Positions 7,967 through 16,541 of a stretch of 64,000 bases of DNA are shown here, piece after piece. The notes under the pieces were generated by a model. The model worked only from the letters and a program-made list of their open reading frames with translations. It was not told where the DNA came from and searched no databases. The DNA comes from Streptomyces sp. MJM8645 (GTDB lineage Bacteria > Actinomycetota > Actinomycetes > Streptomycetales > Streptomycetaceae), in NCBI RefSeq assembly GCF_001625365.1, contig NZ_LJJF01000002.1:620001-684000 (forward strand), written 5' to 3'. Within the stretch, counting starts at the first letter, position 1. Every line of letters begins with the position of its first letter. The position numbers and the translations under genes were made by a program.

Positions 7967-8641
7967 TCATCCGGCGGACGGGTGCAGGACGGGCGCGTAC
8001 CCGCCGACCAGCACCTGCACTGTCACCGCGGGGGTGAGCACCTCCACCCGAAGGTCCGGGGCGACCGCCCGCGCCGCGCCGTACCCGGCCATCGACCAGG
8101 GCCGCCAGTACCCCTGCCGCATCAGCCCGGCCTCGCCGTCCAGGCGGACGAACGCGCCGTCCGGCAGGTCGCCGGCCGCCGCCCGGAAGGTGCGCTGGCG
8201 CCCGTCGGGCGTTCTCCGGTCCGCCTGCAGCCTGCTGTCCATCTCCGGCGCGCCGGGAAGGCCGTCTCCCAGGGTGTCGGCCCAACTGCGCTGGAACCGC
8301 CGGTAGTCCGGGACGCGGCACAGCCCGCACGGCCGGTGCCCGGCGGCGAGGGCCGTGGCCTCGTCGAGGAAGTACAGCTCCGTCAGCCGGCCCGGCTGCC
8401 ACTGAACCCGCCACCAGTCCTTGAACTCCAGCACGCAGCAGACCCAGGCCCGCGTCGACGGCTTGCGCGTCGGCTGGCCGCCAGCGCCGAGCAGCGAGCC
8501 CCGGTTCCCCCAGAACAGCCCCCGCCCCGGGTCGGCCACGAGCTCGCCGTCCGGCCGCACCCGATTGCGTCGGCCCGTACGGACCCGTTCGCCCGCCCCC
8601 GGCTGGTTCTCCCGCCTGGTCAAGCCCTCGTCCACCGGCAT
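7967..8641 (-). CDS. Conserved hypothetical protein
   Basis: A 224-residue protein starting at ATG 8641 with a GAGGAG site 6 bases upstream. I recognise the pattern from actinomycetes (GLFWGNRGSLL, CCVLEFKDWWR, ELYFLDEATALAAGHRPCGL) but know no function. The C-x2-C of PCGLC plus the earlier CC pair could bind metal. The C-terminal half is beta-rich (FVRLDGEAGLMRQGYWRPW). There is no signal peptide. It is upstream of, and on the same strand as, the ECF sigma gene, with about 250 bases between. Confidence 0.7.
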   Translation of the reverse strand: MPVDEGLTRRENQPGAGERVRTGRRNRVRPDGELVADPGRGLFWGNRGSLLGAGGQPTRKPSTRAWVCCVLEFKDWWRVQWQPGRLTELYFLDEATALAAGHRPCGLCRVPDYRRFQRSWADTLGDGLPGAPEMDSRLQADRRTPDGRQRTFRAAAGDLPDGAFVRLDGEAGLMRQGYWRPWSMAGYGAARAVAPDLRVEVLTPAVTVQVLVGGYAPVLHPSAG

Positions 8642-8829
8642 GATGCGCTCCTCGCCCTGTCGGATGATCGGCAGGCGGGATTGACCGCCGACATGGTGAA
8701 GACGCCGGCGGCAGGTCAGGCATGCGGCCGGAGTCCGGACGCCCATCGGATCACGATGCGCCCTGGATGTTCCCCGAGTTCCGAGGTGCGTTACCGCGGC
8801 AGCTTGGTGGTGCGCTCCGGGCGGACGGC

Positions 8830-8868
8830 GGGGACGGACGGCAGGGGACGGACGGCAGGGGACGGACG
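8830..8868. repeat. 14-bp tandem repeat, 2.8 copies
   Basis: The unit GGGGACGGACGGCA is at 8830-8843 and 8844-8857, with a partial copy at 8858-8868. It lies in the noncoding stretch of about 290 bases between the conserved hypothetical gene and the small membrane-protein gene. A slippage product is the simplest reading. I see nothing else in this gap. Confidence 0.8.
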
Positions 8869-8935
8869 AAGCACGACAGCACCCGCAGTGACGAGCGGGA
8901 TCGGCATTCGCCGAGACGGCCTGGACGGCGGGCGG

Positions 8936-9181
8936 TCAGCGGTGGCCGACGATGACGGAGATGCCCCAGCCGATCGCCGCGAGCACCACCGCGAAGATCA
9001 GTCCCGCCAGGGTGGAGCCGACCGGCCCGGCGGAGGGCCGGACGGCGGAGGGCTCGCCGGCCGCGCCGGTCGGGTTGAGCAGGCGCAGGCCGAGGGCGAA
9101 CAGCGCGGGCAGGCCGGCGCCGGTGAGCAGGCCCACCACGACGATCTTCCACAGCGCGTCCAGGTTGATCCAGGAGTTCAC
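8936..9181 (-). CDS. Small two-helix membrane protein coupled to the phosphate transporter
   Basis: An 81-residue protein. The GTG start at 9181 overlaps the TGA of the transporter gene (GTGA), so the two are translationally coupled. It has two hydrophobic segments, residues about 10-32 (ALWKIVVVGLLTGAGLPALF) and about 56-76 (TLAGLIFAVVLAAIGWGISV), joined by a Pro/Ala/Gly linker. Small proteins of this type commonly follow pit genes in streptomycetes, and an accessory role in transport is likely. No enzymatic motif is present. Confidence 0.85.
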   Translation of the reverse strand: MNSWINLDALWKIVVVGLLTGAGLPALFALGLRLLNPTGAAGEPSAVRPSAGPVGSTLAGLIFAVVLAAIGWGISVIVGHR

Positions 9182-10338
9182 GGGCTCACCTCGTCCTTGG
9201 CCTTGACCGGCTCCGGCGTCACCGAACCGGTCCACGCGGCGTTGACGTTCTCCGGTGTCACGGCCGGATGGCGGGAGGCGGCGAAGAAGGCGACCGACAC
9301 CACCACCAGCGCGCCGACGATCACCACCACGCCGACCGTCCCGCCGATCCCGTTCGCGGCCCAGTAGGCCACCGCGCCGGCCAGCGCGGAAGCCGGCAGG
9401 GTGAGCAGCCAGGCCGTCACCATCCGGCGGGCGAGCTGCCAGCGCACCACTGCGCCGCTCCTGCCGACCCCCGAGCCCAGGATCGATCCGGTGGCCACGT
9501 GCGTGGTGGAGAGCGAGTAGCCGAAGTCGGTGGAGCAGAGGATCACGGCGGCCGAGGCCGACTCGGCGGCCATCCCCTGCGGCGGTTCGATCTCCACCAG
9601 CCCCTTGCCCAGGGCTCGGATCACCCGCCAGCCGCCGATGTAGGTGCCCAGGGCGATCGCCAGCGCACAGGAGAGGATCACCCAGTCCGGTGCCTTCGCC
9701 CCGGCGGGCAGGGTGCCGTTGGCGATCAGGGCGAGGGTGATGGCGCCCATGGTCTTCTGCGCGTCGTTGGTGCCGTGGGCGAGCGAGACCATGGAGGCCG
9801 AGCCGATCTGGCCGAGCCGGAAGCCGCGCCCGCGCGGTCCTTCGGGCACGTCGCGGGTGAGGCGGTAGACCAGGAGGGTGCCGACCACGGCCACCCCACC
9901 GGCGATGAACGGCGACAGCGCCGCGGGCACGACCACCTTGGAGACCAGCCCCTGCCACTTGACGGCCGAGGCCCCGGCAGCCGCCACCGTCGCCCCGACC
10001 ACCCCGCCGATCAGCGCGTGCGAGGAACTGGAGGGGATCCCGAGGTACCAGGTGGCCAGGTTCCACAGGATGCTGCCGACCAGACCGGCGCACACCACCG
10101 TCAAGGTCACCTCCCCCGTGGCGACCAGGCCGTTGGCGATGGTCGCCGCCACGGCGGTCGACAGGAACGCGCCCACCAGGTTCAGCACCGCCGACACCGC
10201 GACCGCGACGCGCGGCGGCAGGGCGCCGGTGACGATCGAGGTCGCCATCGCGTTGCCGGTGTCGTGGAAGCCGTTGGTGAAGTCGAAGCCCAGCGCCGTG
10301 GCGACCATCAGCGCCAGGACCGCGTCGTTGCCGGTCAC
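9178..10338 (-). CDS. pit: Low-affinity inorganic phosphate transporter, Pit family
   Basis: A 386-residue integral membrane protein for proton-coupled phosphate uptake. Both inverted PHO4 signatures are visible: GFDFTNGFHDTGNAMATSIV near the N-terminus and SLAHGTNDAQKTMGAI in the middle. Also present are IPSSSSHALIGGVVGA and the second-half equivalent STTHVATGSILGSG. About ten hydrophobic segments are seen. The start is ATG 10338. It is divergent from the benzoylformate decarboxylase gene, with 265 bases between in which I recognise no PHO box with confidence. Confidence 0.95.
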   Translation of the reverse strand: MTGNDAVLALMVATALGFDFTNGFHDTGNAMATSIVTGALPPRVAVAVSAVLNLVGAFLSTAVAATIANGLVATGEVTLTVVCAGLVGSILWNLATWYLGIPSSSSHALIGGVVGATVAAAGASAVKWQGLVSKVVVPAALSPFIAGGVAVVGTLLVYRLTRDVPEGPRGRGFRLGQIGSASMVSLAHGTNDAQKTMGAITLALIANGTLPAGAKAPDWVILSCALAIALGTYIGGWRVIRALGKGLVEIEPPQGMAAESASAAVILCSTDFGYSLSTTHVATGSILGSGVGRSGAVVRWQLARRMVTAWLLTLPASALAGAVAYWAANGIGGTVGVVVIVGALVVVSVAFFAASRHPAVTPENVNAAWTGSVTPEPVKAKDEVSP

Positions 10339-10603
10339 GGACCCGAACCTAGCCCGCGCACCGGCCGAGGCTGCCGCCGACCCGCCCTGCCCCGGGGCCC
10401 GGCACCCGTTCGTCCGGCCGTTCGTCCGGTTGCGGGGCCCTCAGTGCCGATGCTCTCCTGCAAGAGCCGGCCGGCGTGACGATCGGAACCGATGTGCCGT
10501 CCCCCGTCGCCGTCCCGCCCCAGGAGGCTGCCGGCCGGCCGGACCGAGACCCGTCCCTGCAAGCCCTGAGGCCCTGACGCCCCGGGTGAAAGCGTTGGCA
10601 CCC

Positions 10604-12214
10604 ATGGCTGAGCACTCCACCGTCCGCACCGTGACGTACGACCTGCTGCGCACGCTCGGACTCACCACGGTCTTCGGGAATCCGGGCTCCACCGAGGAAC
10701 CGTTCCTCCAGGACTTCCCCGCGGACTTCGGCTACGTCCTGGCGCTCCAGGAGGCGTCCGCCCTCGCGATGGCCGACGCCTTCGCGCAGGTCACCGGCCG
10801 CCCCGCGCTGGTCAACCTGCACTCCTCGGCCGGCACCGGCAACGCGCTGGGCAACCTGGTGGCGGCCCACCACGGGAACACGCCCCTGATCGTCACCGCC
10901 GGCCAGCAGCACCGGGAGCTGGTGATCGGCGAGCCGTACCTCGGCAACCGCGAGGCCACCCAGCTGCCGAAGCCCTGGGTGAAGTGGTCCTACGAGCCGG
11001 CCTGCGCCGAGGACGTCCCCGAGGCCTTCATGCGCGCCTACGCGCAGGCGCTCCAGCCGCCCGCCGGCCCGGTCTACCTGTCGATCCCGATGGACGACTG
11101 GAAGCGGCCGCTGTCCGGCTTCACCCGGGTGCGGACGGTGAGCGAGCGGGTGGCCCCCGACCCCGGGCGGCTGCGGGCCTTCGCCGAGCGCATCACCGCC
11201 AGCCGCCGGCCCGCACTCGTCTTCGGGCCGGAGGTCGACCGCAGCGGCGGCTGGGACGCGGCCGTCGCCCTGGCGGAGAGGCTGCGCGCCGCCGTCTACG
11301 GCGCCCCGCTGGGGGACCGCGTCTCCTTCCCCGAGGACCACCCGCTCTTCGCCGGCCCGCTGGGCATGTCGGTGAAGACCATCAGCGACCGGCTGGCCGG
11401 GCACGACCTGGTGGTGGTGATCGGCGCGGAGGTGTTCCGCTACTACCCGTACGTGCCCGGCGACTACCTCCCCCCGGGCACCGGGCTGCTCCAGATCACC
11501 GGCGACCCGGAGGCGGCCGCGGCCGCGCGGGTCGGCGACAGCCTGCTCGGCGATCCCCGGCGGGCGATCGAGCTGCTCCTCGACCTGGTCGAGGAAGGTT
11601 CGGCGCGGACCGCTCCGGAGCCGATGCCGCGGCCCCGCGTGCTGCCGTCCGCCCCGGACCGGCCGCTCACCCCGCCGGAGGTCTACGCCGCCCTGAGCAG
11701 GGTCCGCCCGCCGGACGCGGTCATCGTCAACGAGTCGACGTCGACCATGGCGCAGCAGCTCGAATGGCTGCCCACCACCCGATCGGGCTCGTTCTTCGCC
11801 ACGGCCAGCGGGGGCATCGGCTGGGCCGTCCCGGCCGCGGTCGGCGTCGCGCTGGCCGACCGGGACCGGGGGACGCGGCGCCCGGTGGTCGGCCTGATCG
11901 GCGACGGCTCCTTCCAGTACTCCGTGCAGGCCCTCTACACGGCGGCCCGGCACCGCCTCCCGATCGTCTACGTGGTCATGCGCAACCACGAGTACTCGAT
12001 CCTGAAGTCGTTCGCCCTGCTGGAGGACACCCCCGGGGTGCCCGGGCTCGACCTGCCCGGACTGGACGTCGCCTCGGTGGCCCGCGGCTTCGGGTGCCAC
12101 GCCGTCGACGTGGAGACCACCGAGGACCTGGAGCGGGAGTTCACCGCGGCCCTGACCGCCGACACCCCCACCGTCATCGTCGTTCCCACCCGACCCCAGC
12201 AGGCCGCGCTGTAG
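10604..12214 (+). CDS. mdlC: Benzoylformate decarboxylase (thiamine diphosphate enzyme)
   Basis: A 536-residue ThDP-dependent decarboxylase. Family landmarks include the active-site Ser loop FGNPGSTEEPFLQDFP, the cofactor-activating Glu in LALQEASALAMAD, NLHSSAGTGNALGNL with the benzoylformate-decarboxylase histidine, and the ThDP/Mg motif GDGSFQYSVQALYTAARH through VVMRNHEYSILKSF. It converts benzoylformate to benzaldehyde and CO2 in the mandelate pathway. The start is ATG 10604 (MAEHSTVRTVTYDLLRTLGL). No mandelate racemase or dehydrogenase is nearby. Related 2-oxo acid decarboxylases are possible, but the His/Ser pair favours this assignment. Confidence 0.9.
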   Translation: MAEHSTVRTVTYDLLRTLGLTTVFGNPGSTEEPFLQDFPADFGYVLALQEASALAMADAFAQVTGRPALVNLHSSAGTGNALGNLVAAHHGNTPLIVTAGQQHRELVIGEPYLGNREATQLPKPWVKWSYEPACAEDVPEAFMRAYAQALQPPAGPVYLSIPMDDWKRPLSGFTRVRTVSERVAPDPGRLRAFAERITASRRPALVFGPEVDRSGGWDAAVALAERLRAAVYGAPLGDRVSFPEDHPLFAGPLGMSVKTISDRLAGHDLVVVIGAEVFRYYPYVPGDYLPPGTGLLQITGDPEAAAAARVGDSLLGDPRRAIELLLDLVEEGSARTAPEPMPRPRVLPSAPDRPLTPPEVYAALSRVRPPDAVIVNESTSTMAQQLEWLPTTRSGSFFATASGGIGWAVPAAVGVALADRDRGTRRPVVGLIGDGSFQYSVQALYTAARHRLPIVYVVMRNHEYSILKSFALLEDTPGVPGLDLPGLDVASVARGFGCHAVDVETTEDLEREFTAALTADTPTVIVVPTRPQQAAL

Positions 12215-12264
12215 ACCGCGCGGCGGGGCCGGGTCGGGCGGCAGGAGCACCTCGGCGACCAGCA

Positions 12265-12300
12265 GGGGAAGGTGTCCGACAGCCGGGCACCTTCCCCTTT
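12265..12300 (+). terminator. Rho-independent-like terminator after the decarboxylase gene
   Basis: A 10-bp perfect stem, GGGGAAGGTG at 12265-12274 and CACCTTCCCC at 12288-12297, with a 13-base loop and TTT directly after. It sits 51 bases past the decarboxylase stop. The rest of the 327-base gap up to 12541 holds only the presumed promoter of the next gene. Confidence 0.8.
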
Positions 12301-12541
12301 CGGCACCACGGACCCCTCCGTCTTCCGCCATCGACCGCCCCCGCACGATCGCCGCTGCGGGCGGCTGGTGCGCTCGCGGACCGGGGCCGGTGCGCTGTGG
12401 GCCAAGTCCGGCACCACCCCTGCGCCTAACGTCACGTCAGGAGCCCGACGGGGCGGGGCTGTGGCCCCGGCCCGCTCGGAAGCCTCCACCCGCCGCCCGC
12501 ACCCGGGCGACGGGTCGATCCCCTGACAGGAGGCCGTCGAG

Positions 12542-14437
12542 GTGCCTGCAATACCCGTCGGCGGGCTGGTCCCCCGCGCCGTCGAGGACGCCGCCGAGAA
12601 CGCCGCCGATGTCGTCGTCCGCAACGCGCGGATCCACACCGGCGACGCCCGCCGCCCCCAGGCCGGCGCCCTCGCCATCCGCGACGGCGTGATCACCGTC
12701 GTCGGGGACGACCCGGACGTCGCCCCGGTCATCGGCCCGTCCACCGTCGTGGTCGACGCGCTCGGCCGGCGGGTGGTGCCCGGCCTCAACGACGCGCACC
12801 TGCACGTGATCCGGGGCGGCCTCAACTACGTCCTGGAGCTGCGCTGGGACGGCGTGACCTCGCTGCGCCGGGCGCTGGCGATGCTGCGGGAGCAGGCCGC
12901 CCGCACCCCCAGGGGCCAGTGGGTGCGGGTCGTCGGCGGCTGGTCGGCCGAGCAGTTCGCCGAGCGGCGGCTCCCGACGCCCGCCGAGCTGAACGAGGCG
13001 GCGCCGGACACCCCGGTGTTCGTCCTCCACCTCTACCAGTCGGCGATCCTCAACCGCGCCGCCCTGCGCGCCGTCGGCTACACCCGCGACACCCCGGACC
13101 CGAAGGGCGGCCAGATCGTCCGGGGCCGCGGCGGCGAGCCGAACGGCATGCTGTTGGCGGCGCCGAGCGCCCTGGTCCTCTACTCCACGCTGGCCAAGGC
13201 CCCGGTGCTGGAGGGCGAGGACCGTGCGACCTCCACCCGGCACTTCCTGCGCGAGCTGAACCGCTTCGGGCTGACCTCCGCGATCGACGCCGCCGGCGGC
13301 TTCCAGAGCTTCCCCGAGAACTACGCCACGGTGACCGAACTCGCCCGCGAGGGCCTGCTCACGCTCCGCATCGCCTACCACCTGTTCCCGCAGACCCCCG
13401 GCCAGGAGCTCGACGACCTCACCCGCTGGATCGAGACGGTCCGCCCCGGGGACGGCGACGCCTGGCTGCGGCTGAACGGCGCCGGCGAGAACCTCACCTG
13501 GGCCGCCGCCGACTTCGAGAACTTCGCCGAGCCACGCCCCGAACTCGGCCCCTACGAGGGCGAGTTCGAGAAGGCCGTCCGCCTACTGACAGAGCACGGC
13601 TGGGGCTTTCGGCTGCACGCGACCTACGACGAGACGATCCGGCGCGACCTCGCGGTGTTCGAGAAGCTCGCCGCCGAGGGGCTCTTCCCGGCCGGGAACC
13701 GGTGGCTCTTCGACCACGCGGAGACCGTCTCCCGGGACAGCCTGGACCGGATCGCGGCCCTCGGCGGCTCGCTGTCGGTGCAGAACCGGCTGTCCTTCCA
13801 GGGCGAGGTGTTCACCCGCCGCTACGGCCTCGGCGCCGCCGCCGAGGCCCCGCCGATCCGCGCGATGCTGGAGCGCGGCCTGACGGTGGCCGCCGGTACG
13901 GACGCCACCCGGGTGTCCTCGTACAACCCCTGGGTCGCCCTGCACTGGCTGGTCTCCGGGCGCACGGTCGGCGGGTCGGCGATCCGGCCGCCGCAGAACC
14001 GGGTGGACCGGGCGACCGCGCTCGCGATGTACACCACGGCGGGCTCCGCCCTCACCGGCGAGCAGGACGTCAAGGGCGTGCTGCGGACCGGCTGCTACGG
14101 CGACCTGGCCGTCCTGTCCGAGGACTACTTCACCGTGCCGGAGCCGGAGATCCCGTCCATCGAGTCCCTGCTGACGGTCGTCGGCGGCCGGATCGTCCAC
14201 GCGGCGGCCGAGTACGAGGGCATGGACGAGGAGCTCCCGCCGGTCAGCCCCGGCTGGAGCCCGGTCGCCCACTTCGGCGGCTACCAGGCCTCCGGTCGCG
14301 CCTCCGGCGCGGGCGCCCGCCAGGCGGAGCTGCTCGGCGAGGTCGTCACCGAGTCACAACTGCACCACCGCTGGCGGGTCGAGCGCGGCCTGGTGGACGA
14401 GCACCACCAGCCGTTCGACCCCTGCTTCCTCCTCTGA
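12542..14437 (+). CDS. YtcJ-like metal-dependent amidohydrolase (first copy)
   Basis: A 631-residue amidohydrolase-3 family protein. The N-terminal beta domain (ADVVVRNARIHTGDARRPQA) leads to the metal motif VVPGLNDAHLHVIRGG. Later metal-site histidines are in FRLHATYDE and LFDHAETVS, and the terminal Asp is in VAAGTDATRVSSYNPW. A C-terminal tail of about 70 residues follows the usual end of the family. The GTG at 12542 is the start. It belongs to a run of plus-strand genes with the isochorismatase-like, DoxX, DUF1275 and VOC-like genes. The substrate, an amide or N-acyl compound, is unknown. Confidence 0.88.
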   Translation: MPAIPVGGLVPRAVEDAAENAADVVVRNARIHTGDARRPQAGALAIRDGVITVVGDDPDVAPVIGPSTVVVDALGRRVVPGLNDAHLHVIRGGLNYVLELRWDGVTSLRRALAMLREQAARTPRGQWVRVVGGWSAEQFAERRLPTPAELNEAAPDTPVFVLHLYQSAILNRAALRAVGYTRDTPDPKGGQIVRGRGGEPNGMLLAAPSALVLYSTLAKAPVLEGEDRATSTRHFLRELNRFGLTSAIDAAGGFQSFPENYATVTELAREGLLTLRIAYHLFPQTPGQELDDLTRWIETVRPGDGDAWLRLNGAGENLTWAAADFENFAEPRPELGPYEGEFEKAVRLLTEHGWGFRLHATYDETIRRDLAVFEKLAAEGLFPAGNRWLFDHAETVSRDSLDRIAALGGSLSVQNRLSFQGEVFTRRYGLGAAAEAPPIRAMLERGLTVAAGTDATRVSSYNPWVALHWLVSGRTVGGSAIRPPQNRVDRATALAMYTTAGSALTGEQDVKGVLRTGCYGDLAVLSEDYFTVPEPEIPSIESLLTVVGGRIVHAAAEYEGMDEELPPVSPGWSPVAHFGGYQASGRASGAGARQAELLGEVVTESQLHHRWRVERGLVDEHHQPFDPCFLL

Positions 14438-14497
14438 TCCACCTCCCCCGGCCCCTGATCCACCTCCCCCGGCCCCTGATCCACCTCCCCCGCCCCC
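14435..14497. repeat. Three tandem 21-bp repeats starting at a stop codon
   Basis: TGATCCACCTCCCCCGGCCC (first 20 of 21 bases) repeats at 14435-14455 and 14456-14476, and with one change at 14477-14497. The first copy begins with the TGA stop of the amidohydrolase gene, and each copy restores an in-frame TGA because 21 is a multiple of three. It lies 53 bases before the next start codon. Confidence 0.9.
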
Positions 14498-14550
14498 GCG
14501 CGGAGCACCGCGCTGGGGCCCTGCCGAGACACACCGAAGGGAACCCCCTC

Positions 14551-15213
14551 ATGGTCGACCTCACCCAGGTCAGCCCCACCCCGAGCCCCGACCTGCTGAC
14601 CCCCGACAACGCCGTGGTGCTGTTCGTGGACCACCAGCCGCAGATGTTCTTCGGCACCGGCAGCGGCGACCGCACCGCGATCGTCAACGCCACCGTCGGC
14701 CTCGCCAAGGCCGCCCGGGCCTTCGAGGTGCCGACCGTCCTGACCACCGTCGCCGCCGAGTCCTTCTCCGGCCCGCTGCTGCCGCCGCTGGCGGCGGTGT
14801 TCCCCAAGGCCGAGGTCCTCGACCGCACCTCGATGAACGCCTGGGAGGACGCGGCGGTCGTCGAGGCGGTCAAGGCCACCGGGCGCGGCAAGGTCGTCAT
14901 CGCCGGCCTGTGGACCGAGGTCTGCCTGGTCCTGCCGGTGCTGTCCATGATCGACCAGGGCTACGAGGTCTACGTCGTCACCGATGCCTCCGGCGGCGTC
15001 TCCCCGCAGGCCCACGAGCACGCGATCCAGCGGATGACGCAGGCCGGCGCGGTGCCGGTCACCTGGGTCCAGGTGCTGCTGGAGCTCCAGCGCGACTGGG
15101 CCCGGACGGAGACGTACGGCGTGGTCACGGAGATCGTCAAGGAGCACGGCGGCGCGTACGGCCTCGGGATCGTCTACGCCCAGGCCGTCATCGGCGAGCA
15201 CGCCGCCGGCTGA
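14551..15213 (+). CDS. Isochorismatase-like cysteine hydrolase (YcaC type)
   Basis: A 220-residue cysteine hydrolase. The catalytic triad is recognisable: Asp in VVLFVDHQPQMFFG, Lys in TGRGKVVIAG and Cys in LWTEVCLVLPVLSM. The phrase VVTDASGGVSPQAHEHAIQR is typical of YcaC-like proteins, which are often active on amides and plausibly act with the adjacent amidohydrolase. The start is ATG 14551. It is 113 bases from the amidohydrolase gene across the 21-bp repeats, and 48 bases before the DoxX gene. Confidence 0.9.
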   Translation: MVDLTQVSPTPSPDLLTPDNAVVLFVDHQPQMFFGTGSGDRTAIVNATVGLAKAARAFEVPTVLTTVAAESFSGPLLPPLAAVFPKAEVLDRTSMNAWEDAAVVEAVKATGRGKVVIAGLWTEVCLVLPVLSMIDQGYEVYVVTDASGGVSPQAHEHAIQRMTQAGAVPVTWVQVLLELQRDWARTETYGVVTEIVKEHGGAYGLGIVYAQAVIGEHAAG

Positions 15214-15261
15214 CACCCACCACCGACGCTCCGTCAGAACAGGGACCAGGGACAGGACACG

Positions 15262-15786
15262 ATGGATACCGGACTGCTGATCCTCCGCGTGGTGGTGGGC
15301 CTGCTCATCGCCGGGCACGGGGTACAGAAGGTGAGCCACCGCCTCGGGGGCAACGGCCTCGCCGGCGGGACGGAGGAGTTCCGGCACGACGGCTTCCGCG
15401 GCGGGACGCTCACCGCTCTCGCCGCGGGCGCCGGGCAGGTCGGTTCGGGCCTGTTCCTGGCCCTGGGCGCGCTCACCCCGCCGGCGGCCATGGTCGCCAT
15501 GGGCGTGATGACGGTGGCGATGACCGTCAAGCTGCCGCACGGGCTCTGGGTGCAGGACGACGGCTACGAGTACCCGCTGGTGCTGGTCGTCGTCGCGGGA
15601 TCCCTCGCCCTCACCGGCCCGGGCCGGTGGTCCGTGGACCACACCGTCGGCCTGACCGCCTGGCCGCTCTGGCTGTCGGTCGCGGCCGCCGTGCTCGGCC
15701 CGGCGAGCGGGCTGCTCACCCGGGTGATCCTGCACCACCCGCCCGCACCCGAGGAGGCGGCCGCCGTTGCGCGCCCTGCTGACTGA
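15262..15786 (+). CDS. DoxX family membrane protein
   Basis: A 174-residue protein with four hydrophobic segments and the DoxX hallmark ILRVVVGLLIAGHGVQKVSH at its N-terminus, followed by the GFRGG / GAGQVGSGLFLALG region. DoxX proteins are integral membrane proteins linked to quinone or redox stress functions; the precise role is unknown. Its 3' end overlaps the next gene by 20 bases, so the two are probably co-translated. Confidence 0.9.
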   Translation: MDTGLLILRVVVGLLIAGHGVQKVSHRLGGNGLAGGTEEFRHDGFRGGTLTALAAGAGQVGSGLFLALGALTPPAAMVAMGVMTVAMTVKLPHGLWVQDDGYEYPLVLVVVAGSLALTGPGRWSVDHTVGLTAWPLWLSVAAAVLGPASGLLTRVILHHPPAPEEAAAVARPAD

Positions 15787-16495
15787 CGCCCTGCGCACCC
15801 TCGCCCCGCCGCGCACCGACCGGCACGGGCCCCTCCCCCCGCTGATGCTGCTGCTGACGGTGGCGACCGGGGTGGTCGACGCCGTGAGCTACCTCGGCCT
15901 CGGGCACGTCTTCGTCGCCAACATGACCGGCAACGTGGTCTTCCTCGGCTTCGCCCTGGCCGGAGCCCCGGGCCTGTCGGCCACCGCTTCACTCGTCTCG
16001 CTGGCCTCCTTCCTGGCCGGCGCACTCGTAGGCGGGCGGCTCGCCAGCCGGTCGGCCGCCCACCGCGGACGCCTGCTGGCCTTGGCCGTCGGCGTCCAGA
16101 CGGCCCTGACGGCCGCGGCGGCCGCCACCGCCGCGGCCGGCGGCGCCGACTACGTCCTGATCGTCCTGCTGGGCCTGGGCATGGGCCTGCAGAACGCGGT
16201 CGCCCGGCGGCTCGCCGTACCCGACCTGACCACCACCGTCCTCACCCTCACCCTGACCGGCCTCGCCGCCGACTCGACGGCGGCCGGCGGCACGGCGCCG
16301 CGCCCGGGCCGTCGGATCCTCTCCGCCCTGGCGATGCTGCTCGGCGGCCTCGCCGGCGCGGCGCTGGTCCTGCACGGGCGGCCCGCCGCGGCCCTCGCCC
16401 TGGCCGCCCTGCTGCTCCTCGGCACGGCGCTGGCCGCCCACCGGCTCTCGGCCGCCGACGGCCCCGACGCCCCCTGGGCCGCGCCGACAGTCTGA
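15767..16495 (+). CDS. DUF1275 (YoaK) family membrane protein
   Basis: A 242-residue protein with six or seven hydrophobic segments. DUF1275 signatures are the ATGVVDAVSYLGLGHVFVAN start, MTGNVVFLGFALAG and the internal GLGMGLQNAVARRLAVPDLT, which is close to the family's QN...PD.TTTVLT motif. The start is TTG 15767 after a GAGGAGG site inside the DoxX gene. The function of the family is not known; transport is suspected. Confidence 0.88.
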   Translation: MRALLTDALRTLAPPRTDRHGPLPPLMLLLTVATGVVDAVSYLGLGHVFVANMTGNVVFLGFALAGAPGLSATASLVSLASFLAGALVGGRLASRSAAHRGRLLALAVGVQTALTAAAAATAAAGGADYVLIVLLGLGMGLQNAVARRLAVPDLTTTVLTLTLTGLAADSTAAGGTAPRPGRRILSALAMLLGGLAGAALVLHGRPAAALALAALLLLGTALAAHRLSAADGPDAPWAAPTV

Positions 16496-16541
16496 GCAAC
16501 CCACCGCACCGTCACAACGTCAGAACATCAGGAGCTTCCCC

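Noticed and set aside
14435..14497. Short tandem repeats considered as a CRISPR array
   Set aside because: The 21-bp units are directly contiguous with no spacers and no cas genes are near; the same holds for 61057-61119.
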